64,000 nt of DNA from Pseudomonadota bacterium (lineage in GTDB: Bacteria > Pseudomonadota > Alphaproteobacteria > Rhizobiales > Xanthobacteraceae), in contig JAEYAU010000022.1 in NCBI GenBank assembly GCA_023404705.1, positions 1-64,000 on the forward strand, read 5' to 3'. The notes under the pieces are model-generated. The model ran no database searches, was not told the DNA's origin, and saw nothing but the letters and a program-made list of their open reading frames with translations. Position numbers and translations under genes: made by a program. Positions 58,611-64,000 of this stretch are shown in pieces. The first letter of the stretch is position 1. Every line of letters starts with the position of its first letter.

Positions 58611-59512
58611 GCGAGCCCGTATTGCGCTTCGCCTACTATCCGGGCTGCTCCGCGCGCAGCACCTGCGCGGAGCTGAACGAGGCCACGCATCGCGTCGCCG
58701 CACGGCTCGGGATGGACCTGGTGCAGCTCGAATCCGCCACCTGCACGGGGGCGCGCGAGCTGCGGGCGATCGATCCGGTCGGCTTCCACACGCTGAACGT
58801 CCGTATCCTCGCGTTGGCCGAGGCGCAGGGCCTGCCATTGATGACGATCTGCAACACCTGCACTCTCAACGTGCTCGACGCGCATGCCGCGTTCGTCAGC
58901 GACCCGGAGCTGGCGCAGGCCGTCAACGCCCGGCTGGCCGAAGAGGGGCTTACATACAGCGGCCGAACCCGCATCAGCCACTTCCTCTGGGTGCTGTACG
59001 AGGACATCGGCGAGGAGCGACTTCGTGCCGCAGTGGTCCGACCGCTCACCGGGCTCTCGGTCGGCGCCTTCTATGGCTGCCACATCACGCGACCGCCGCT
59101 GCGCTACGGCTTCGTCGATTCTCGCAACAATATCGCGCTGGAACGACTCGCCGCCATCCTCGGCTGCCAGCCGATCGACTATACGGGCCGAAACGAGTGC
59201 TGCGGATTTCACACCGCCGCGCATGACGAGCGGGTGGCGATCAAGCTCACGGGCCAGCACATCCGCTCTGCCAAGGAGGGCGGCGCGCGCGCGATGGTGA
59301 CCCCGTGCCCGCTCTGTCACACCGTGCTCGACGGCTTTCAGCGTGAGATCGAACGGGACCTCGGTGAGAAGCTCGACATGCCGATCCTGCATCTGCCGCA
59401 ACTTGTCGGCCTCGCCCTCGGCCTCTCAGCGGACGAGCTCAATATCGACCGGCACATGATCCCGCTGGCGCCGACCATGGCGGGGCTCGCCGGCCGTGTA
59501 GGGCGGTCGTGA
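58607..59512 (+). CDS. HdrB/SdhE-like CCG-domain subunit
   Basis: This 301-residue protein has two CCG domains like heterodisulfide reductase HdrB and class E SdhE. The C-terminal motif is complete: Cys158-x39-Cys198-Cys199-x34-Cys234-x2-Cys237, expected to hold a special [4Fe-4S] cluster. The N-terminal motif is degenerate: Cys14-x31-Cys46-Thr47-x34-Cys82-x2-Cys85, with Thr where the second Cys of the pair should be. It overlaps the iron-sulfur gene by 4 bases. It probably passes electrons to quinone or a disulfide. Membrane contact would be peripheral, as no helix is seen. Confidence 0.88.
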   Translation: MSEPVLRFAYYPGCSARSTCAELNEATHRVAARLGMDLVQLESATCTGARELRAIDPVGFHTLNVRILALAEAQGLPLMTICNTCTLNVLDAHAAFVSDPELAQAVNARLAEEGLTYSGRTRISHFLWVLYEDIGEERLRAAVVRPLTGLSVGAFYGCHITRPPLRYGFVDSRNNIALERLAAILGCQPIDYTGRNECCGFHTAAHDERVAIKLTGQHIRSAKEGGARAMVTPCPLCHTVLDGFQREIERDLGEKLDMPILHLPQLVGLALGLSADELNIDRHMIPLAPTMAGLAGRVGRS

Positions 59513-59693
59513 TGAAAGGAAGCGCACGACCCTCCGCAATCTCGGCGCGCGGTTGCGCCGCGTGCAACACACCTGCGTGCAGCGCGTCCGGGCGGTCACG
59601 CCGCGGTTGGTTCGCGTCGCAGTCTTGCCACGCCGGGCAGGCCATCCGACACTATCGCGGGGGAGCCGGTCGCAGGACCGGTCGTATGCGCAC

Positions 59694-60554
59694 ATGATGG
59701 ACACGCTGCTGCTCCTCGCCCTGAACGGCCTCATCTGGGGGCTGATCATCGCGCTCATCGCGCTGGGCCTCTCGATCATCTTCGGCCTGCTCGACATCAT
59801 CAACATCGCGCATGGCGACTTCTTCATGGTCGGCACCGTGCTGGCCTGGTTCGCGCTGGAGCTGACCGGGCAGTTTTGGGTCGGCTTCATTCTCGTGCCG
59901 CTGATCTGCTTCATCCTCGGTGCCGTCATCCAGCGCGTCGTGATCCAGCCGATTCAGGGCGCCGCCGCGCTGTCGATCGTCGCCACATTCGGCCTGTCTC
60001 TGATCCTGCAGGAGGTCGTGCGCATGACCTTTGGCGCCACGCCGCGCCGCATCCTGCCGCCGGTTCCAGGCACCATGTCGCTGTTCGGTGTCGAATACGA
60101 CGTCTATCGCCTCTATGCGGCCGGCTTCTCGCTTGCCGCCCTCGTGGCCTTCTTCGTCTTCCTGCACCACACCCAGCTCGGCACCTGGATGCGCGCGGTG
60201 CGGCATGATCGCGACACCGCGATTGCGATGGGTATCCCGGCGCAGCGCGTCTACGTGTTCACCTTCGCGATCGGCTTCGCCCTGGCGGGCTTCGGCGGCG
60301 TGGTCGCGGCGCCGATCACCACAGTGGATTTCCGCGGCGGCGTCGACCTGTTGCCGGTCTGCTTCATTGCCGTGATCGTCGGCGGCCTCGGCAATCTGCG
60401 TGGCACCGCCGCAGCAGCGGTCCTGCTCGCCTTCATGGAGGGCATCATTCAGAGCGTCGCAAATCCCACGGTGGCGCGGATCTCGTCCCTGGTGCTGATG
60501 AGCATGGTGTTGCTGTTGCGGCCGCAGGGCCTGTTCAAGGGCTATGTCCGATGA
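59694..60554 (+). CDS. livH: Branched-chain-type ABC transporter permease LivH (module 2)
   Basis: This permease of 286 residues has about 8 helices and LivH landmarks GLSIIFGLLDIINIAHGDFF (near 23-42), LGTWMRAVRHDRDTAIAMGI (coupling loop) and VLLLRPQGLFKGYVR at the end. The start is one of two adjacent ATG codons (59694 or 59697). About 180 bases separate it from the CCG gene; a small hairpin CCGGTC/GACCGG lies just upstream and no clear promoter is visible, so it may share the module-2 transcript. Overlaps livM by 4 bases. Confidence 0.92.
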   Translation: MMDTLLLLALNGLIWGLIIALIALGLSIIFGLLDIINIAHGDFFMVGTVLAWFALELTGQFWVGFILVPLICFILGAVIQRVVIQPIQGAAALSIVATFGLSLILQEVVRMTFGATPRRILPPVPGTMSLFGVEYDVYRLYAAGFSLAALVAFFVFLHHTQLGTWMRAVRHDRDTAIAMGIPAQRVYVFTFAIGFALAGFGGVVAAPITTVDFRGGVDLLPVCFIAVIVGGLGNLRGTAAAAVLLAFMEGIIQSVANPTVARISSLVLMSMVLLLRPQGLFKGYVR

Positions 60555-61585
60555 TGGCGGCCGAGCCCGAGCGGATGAGCCGACGCACCGCCGTCGAGCG
60601 GGTGCTGCTGTTCGTTTTTGCGGCCTTTCTCCTCTCCGTGCCGTGGTCGGTGCCGGCGGTGATCAACCCGTTCTGGGTCAGCGTCATCGCCGAGATCCTG
60701 ATCTGGTCGCTGTTCGCCGCGAGCGTGAACCTGCTGTTCGGCTATGTCGGCCTCCTCTCGTTCGGGCAGGCCTTGTTCTTCGGCTTCGGCATGTACGGAG
60801 TCGGCATCGGCATCGACCACCTCGGCCTCTCGTTCTGGCCGGCCTTTGGCCTCGGTGTGGTCGCGGCGCTGGCGATTGCGCTCGTGTCCGGGATCTTCGC
60901 GGTGCGCCTGACCTGGCATTACTTCGCGATCATCACCGTAGTGTTCTCCCTCATCTTTTACTTTCTGGCCGTGACCATGAAGCCGCTCACCGGCGGCGAC
61001 GACGGCATCAACTTCTCACCGCCTCCGACCTTCACGTTCGGCGAGACGGAGTGGAGCTTCACCGACTCGACCTTCCAATACTTCTTCATCCTGGTGACCG
61101 TCGGGATCTGCTTTTTCCTCATGCACCTGGTCATCCGCAGCCCGCTCGGCAAGGCGTTCCTGGCGATTCGCGAGAACGACACGCGCGCGGCGCTGATCGG
61201 GCTCAACGTGTACCTGCTGCGGCTGATCGCCTTCGTGATGGCGGGGTTCCTGGCCGGCGTGGCGGGCGCTCTGTTCGCGTTCTTCGGCCGTTATGCCTCC
61301 GCGACTTACATGTTCTACCACGTCTCCGGCGAGGCCGTGGTTTGGGCCATCGTCGGCGGTGCCGGTACGCTGTTCGGCCCGGTGATCGGCACCACGCTCT
61401 TCATCGTCATTCGCGAGTTGGTCTCCACCCATTGGGAGCACCACTCCCTGATCGTCGGCGTGATGGCGATCCTGGTCGTGAGCCTGGCGCCGAAGGGCAT
61501 CGTCGGCCTGTGGCGCGAAGCCGCCGACCGCTGGGGCGCCCGCAAGGGCGACAGCGCGGCCGAAACCGTACGAAGCACGCCATGA
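60551..61585 (+). CDS. livM: Branched-chain-type ABC transporter permease LivM (module 2)
   Basis: This 344-residue permease has about 9-10 helices. LivM landmarks are SVNLLFGYVGLLSFGQALFF (near 57-76), the short coupling segment AIRENDTRAALIGLNVYLLR and ALFAFFGRYASATYMFY. The N-terminal EPERMSRRTAVERVL is cytoplasmic. It overlaps livH and livG by 4 bases each, which supports one translation-coupled unit. Confidence 0.92.
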   Translation: MMAAEPERMSRRTAVERVLLFVFAAFLLSVPWSVPAVINPFWVSVIAEILIWSLFAASVNLLFGYVGLLSFGQALFFGFGMYGVGIGIDHLGLSFWPAFGLGVVAALAIALVSGIFAVRLTWHYFAIITVVFSLIFYFLAVTMKPLTGGDDGINFSPPPTFTFGETEWSFTDSTFQYFFILVTVGICFFLMHLVIRSPLGKAFLAIRENDTRAALIGLNVYLLRLIAFVMAGFLAGVAGALFAFFGRYASATYMFYHVSGEAVVWAIVGGAGTLFGPVIGTTLFIVIRELVSTHWEHHSLIVGVMAILVVSLAPKGIVGLWREAADRWGARKGDSAAETVRSTP

Positions 61586-62361
61586 GCGAGCCGATCCTGC
61601 GCACCGAGGGGCTGACTAAGCGCTTCGGCGGCCTGACTGCCGTGGACAATCTCAGCCTGACTCTGCCCGGCGGCCGGGTGCAGGCGATCATCGGCCCGAA
61701 CGGCGCCGGCAAGACCACGTTGTTCAACCTGGTGACGGGAATTTCCCGTCCCGACGGCGGCCGTGTGTTCTTCCAGGGCCGGGACATCACTGGGCTGAAG
61801 CCGCACGAGATCAGCCGGCTCGGCGTGAAGCGCACGCTGCAGATCAAGAGCGTGTTCAACCAGCTCAGCGTCGCCGAAAACCTCTGGGTCACGCGGCAGG
61901 CCGCGCGGGGCTTTCTCCACCCGTTCCGCGCCGCTGCGCGCGACCTCGTGACCCGCGAGCGTGTCGAGCAAACGCTCGAGCAGATCGGCTTGGCCGGGCT
62001 CGCCCACCGCGCGGCCGGCACGCTGTCCTACGGCGACGTCGCCCTGCTCGAGATCGGCATGGCGATGATCTCCGAGCCGCGCCTGCTGCTGCTGGACGAG
62101 CCGACCTGCGGCATGAGCCCGGCCGAGACGGCGCGCGCGGTCGCCAAGATCCGCGAGCTCGCGCGCCAGGTCGACATCGTCATCATCGAGCACGACATGG
62201 AGGTGGTGTTCCAGATCGCCGACGACATCACGGTCATGGCGCAGGGCGCGATCCTCGCGCAGGGCGGGCCGAAGGAGATCGCCGGCGACGAGCGCGTGCG
62301 CGAGGCCTATCTCGGCCGGCCGGAGGACGAGGATTTCGTCGACGAGGCCGCACATGCTTAG
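61582..62361 (+). CDS. livG: Branched-chain-type ABC transporter ATP-binding protein LivG (module 2)
   Basis: This 259-residue ATPase has Walker A GPNGAGKTTLFNLVTG (near 36-51), the Q-loop VKRTLQIKSVFNQLSVAENL, signature LSYGDVALLEIGMAMISEPR, and Walker B LLLLDEPTCGMSPAETARAV. The segment LSYGDVALLEIG matches the LivG form of the signature. Its end overlaps livF by 8 bases. Confidence 0.93.
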   Translation: MSEPILRTEGLTKRFGGLTAVDNLSLTLPGGRVQAIIGPNGAGKTTLFNLVTGISRPDGGRVFFQGRDITGLKPHEISRLGVKRTLQIKSVFNQLSVAENLWVTRQAARGFLHPFRAAARDLVTRERVEQTLEQIGLAGLAHRAAGTLSYGDVALLEIGMAMISEPRLLLLDEPTCGMSPAETARAVAKIRELARQVDIVIIEHDMEVVFQIADDITVMAQGAILAQGGPKEIAGDERVREAYLGRPEDEDFVDEAAHA

Positions 62362-63052
62362 CCTGCGGAACGTGCACGTGCATATCGGCAAGCTGCACAT
62401 CCTACAGGGCGTCGATTTCGAGATCGCGGCCGGCGAGTGCGCCGCGCTGCTCGGGCGCAACGGAGTGGGCAAGACCACGACGCTGCGCGCGATCATGGGT
62501 CTTGCGCGGCGCAGCCGCGGCACGGTCGAGTTCGATGGCTTCGATCTCGGCGAATGCCCCGCGCATCACATCCCGCACCGCGGCATCGGCTATGTCCCGC
62601 AGGGACGCGGGATCTTCCCGACGCTGTCGGTGGAGGAGAACCTCTATATCGGCGTGCGCGGCAAGCGCGACCCGGCGCTCGAGGACTACGTGTTCGGCTG
62701 CTTCCCGCGCCTCAAGGAACGCCTGAAGCAGTCCGCCGTCACGCTCTCCGGCGGCGAGCAGCAGATGCTCGCCATCGGCCGCTGCCTCATGATGCGTCCG
62801 AAGCTGATCATTCTGGACGAACCGACAGAGGGGATCATGCCGCGGCTCGTCTCGCAGATCCGGCGCGAGATCCATCGCATCAACCAGGCCGGCGTCTCCA
62901 TTCTGCTGGTGGAGCAGAACGTCGAGACGGCGCTCCGTCTCTGCCCGCGCGTGTTCATGATGGAGAAGGGCACCATCGTCTATTCCGGCACCGCGCAGGA
63001 ATTGAAGACCCAGCCCGAGATCGTGCACCGCTATCTCGGCCTGTCACGCTGA
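62354..63052 (+). CDS. livF: Branched-chain-type ABC transporter ATP-binding protein LivF (module 2)
   Basis: This 232-residue ATPase has Walker A GRNGVGKTTTLRAIMG (near 34-49), the LivF-typical GIGYVPQGRGIFPTLSVEEN, signature LSGGEQQMLAIGRCLMMRP and Walker B LIILDEPTEGIMPRLVSQI. It overlaps livG by 8 bases and precedes the binding protein gene by 26 bases. Confidence 0.93.
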   Translation: MLSLRNVHVHIGKLHILQGVDFEIAAGECAALLGRNGVGKTTTLRAIMGLARRSRGTVEFDGFDLGECPAHHIPHRGIGYVPQGRGIFPTLSVEENLYIGVRGKRDPALEDYVFGCFPRLKERLKQSAVTLSGGEQQMLAIGRCLMMRPKLIILDEPTEGIMPRLVSQIRREIHRINQAGVSILLVEQNVETALRLCPRVFMMEKGTIVYSGTAQELKTQPEIVHRYLGLSR

Positions 63053-63078
63053 CCTCGTTGCTTCAGGGAGAGAGAATC

Positions 63079-64000
63079 ATGGCCAGGAAACATTCGCGTC
63101 GCAGCTTCCTCCAATGCGCCCTGGCGGGGGGCGCCGCCGCAGGCACCGCCAATCTGACGCTCATGAAGGACGTCTTCGCGCAGGCGTCCGGTCCGATCGT
63201 CATCGGCCACCACTGCGACCTCACGGGCGTGATCTCGTCCTGGGGCTATTGGCACGACAAGGCCGCCAAGGCCGCGGTCGATCTCATCAACAAGGGCGGC
63301 GGCATCGCCGGCCGGAAGGTCGAGCTCGCCACCGAGGACACCGAATCCAACCCGGCCAGCGGCGCGCGCAAGCTGCGCAACCTGATCCAGCGCTCGAACG
63401 CGGAATTCGTGGTGGGCTCGGTGCATTCCGGCGTGATGCTCTCGGCGATCCCGATCGCGTCGGAGCTCAAGACGATCTATTTCTCCACCGGCGAGGCGAC
63501 CGAGGCGACCGGCGCAAAGGGTACGCGCTACTCCTTCCGCACCGGCACGGATACCTACTCGATCGCGGCCGCCAGCATGCCGTGGTGCGTCGAGAATTTC
63601 GGCAAGGCCTGGACAATCATCTACGCCGACTACGCCTGGGGCCAGAGCACCAACCAGGAATCAAAGGCCTTCATCGAGAAGGCCGGCGGCAGGGTGCTCA
63701 ACAGCATCCCGGTGCCGCTCGACTCCAAGGACTTCGTCCCCTATCTGGCGCAGATCCCCGCCGACACCGAGGTGCTGCTGCCGGCCTTCATCGGCTCGCT
63801 CTCGGTTGCGTTCTACACGCAGGCGAAGAGCATGGGGCTCGACAAGAAGATGAAGATGTTCTCGTCCTCGGCGAGCATCGAGTCGATTGCGCCCGACGAC
63901 ATCCAGGGCGCGGCAGAGGGCGTGTACTTCTTCGAGAACTTCCCGCGCATGCTGGCCGCCAAGAACGACGAGCACCACAAGCAATTCATCCAGCTGCTCG
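63079..64000 (+). CDS. ABC transporter substrate-binding protein (module 2), cut off by window end
   Basis: The first 307 codons are visible; no stop occurs before base 64000. The protein begins with a twin-arginine-like signal (RKHSRRSFLQCALAGG, near 3-18). A type I binding-protein fold follows: IVIGHHCDLTGVISSWGYWH, AAKAAVDLINKGGGIAGRKV and NAEFVVGSVHSGVMLSAIP. This sub-type resembles urea/amide-binding (UrtA/FmdD/AmiC-like) proteins more than LivK, so the ligand may be an amide or an organic acid. GGGAGAGAGAA lies before the ATG. Confidence 0.9.
   Translation, partial: MARKHSRRSFLQCALAGGAAAGTANLTLMKDVFAQASGPIVIGHHCDLTGVISSWGYWHDKAAKAAVDLINKGGGIAGRKVELATEDTESNPASGARKLRNLIQRSNAEFVVGSVHSGVMLSAIPIASELKTIYFSTGEATEATGAKGTRYSFRTGTDTYSIAAASMPWCVENFGKAWTIIYADYAWGQSTNQESKAFIEKAGGRVLNSIPVPLDSKDFVPYLAQIPADTEVLLPAFIGSLSVAFYTQAKSMGLDKKMKMFSSSASIESIAPDDIQGAAEGVYFFENFPRMLAAKNDEHHKQFIQLL

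Noticed and set aside
60544..61581. Extended frame upstream of livG inside livM
   Set aside because: The frame is open by chance; the LivG protein starts at 61582 with the normal N-terminus, and the upstream part lies over livM in another frame.

Overview
This is a GC-rich chromosomal window from an alphaproteobacterium, most likely a member of the Hyphomicrobiales (Rhizobiales) close to the Bradyrhizobium / Rhodopseudomonas / Xanthobacteraceae group. Three things support this. The tmRNA is the two-piece, circularly permuted kind found in alphaproteobacteria, with tag ANDNYAPVAQAA. The gene order thyA - folA - hflK - hflC - DUF2065 - degP - serB/miaA - ilvB - ilvN - ilvC is typical of that order. 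The palindromic intergenic repeats resemble those of Bradyrhizobium-type genomes. No transposase, integrase, phage or CRISPR gene was seen.

Layout. Positions 1-5100 hold a ribbon-helix-helix/DUF4169 pair, a low-GC gap, fumarase C, an orphan cytochrome P450, the ClpXP adaptor SspB and, next to it, the split tmRNA whose tag SspB recognises. Positions 5300-9600 hold a split chromate transporter pair and a tripartite tricarboxylate transporter (tctB-tctA-tctC). Positions 9800-24200 are core housekeeping: thyA-acetyltransferase-folA; hflK-hflC; DUF2065; a DegP protease; a secreted WD40 protein; head-to-head serB and miaA; an RMD1-family protein; then branched-chain amino acid synthesis (ilvB, ilvN, ilvC) behind a leader peptide and attenuator. 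Positions 24400-36900 hold an SDR, a membrane-anchored LtaS-like sulfatase-fold enzyme, a NitT/TauT-type ABC transporter, pdxY, a PhzF protein, a Nudix hydrolase, a PPK2 kinase, and leuA behind a second, leucine-rich leader peptide. Positions 36900-43114 hold two secreted Kazal-like proteins, a Tat-exported SMP-30-like protein, a TRAP transporter (dctPQM) and tRNA-Lys(CUU).

Positions 43200-64000 form an accessory catabolic region of two adjacent modules. Module 1 is arranged around a LacI-type regulator. On one side it has a branched-chain-type (HAAT) ABC transporter and an SDR. On the other it has acyl-CoA dehydrogenase, CoA ligase, citryl-CoA-lyase-like protein, thioesterase and enoyl-CoA hydratase. 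This is an almost complete acyl-CoA degradation route for an unknown acid, with LacI-type operator palindromes in both control regions. Module 2 is a LysR regulator divergent from a three-subunit flavoprotein / iron-sulfur / HdrB-like enzyme that resembles class E succinate dehydrogenases and thiol:fumarate reductases. Its flavoprotein lacks the usual dicarboxylate-site motifs. It is followed by its own HAAT transporter, whose binding protein runs off the window. Module 2 is the best candidate here for an undescribed enzyme system.

Regulation visible in the sequence includes two amino-acid leader peptides (ilvB, leuA), several clear intrinsic terminators, LacI operators, and two families of palindromic repeats. 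The TAGGGTGTGC-ended family lies at the 3' ends of genes and twice supplies the stop codon. The other family lies between genes of the same direction.
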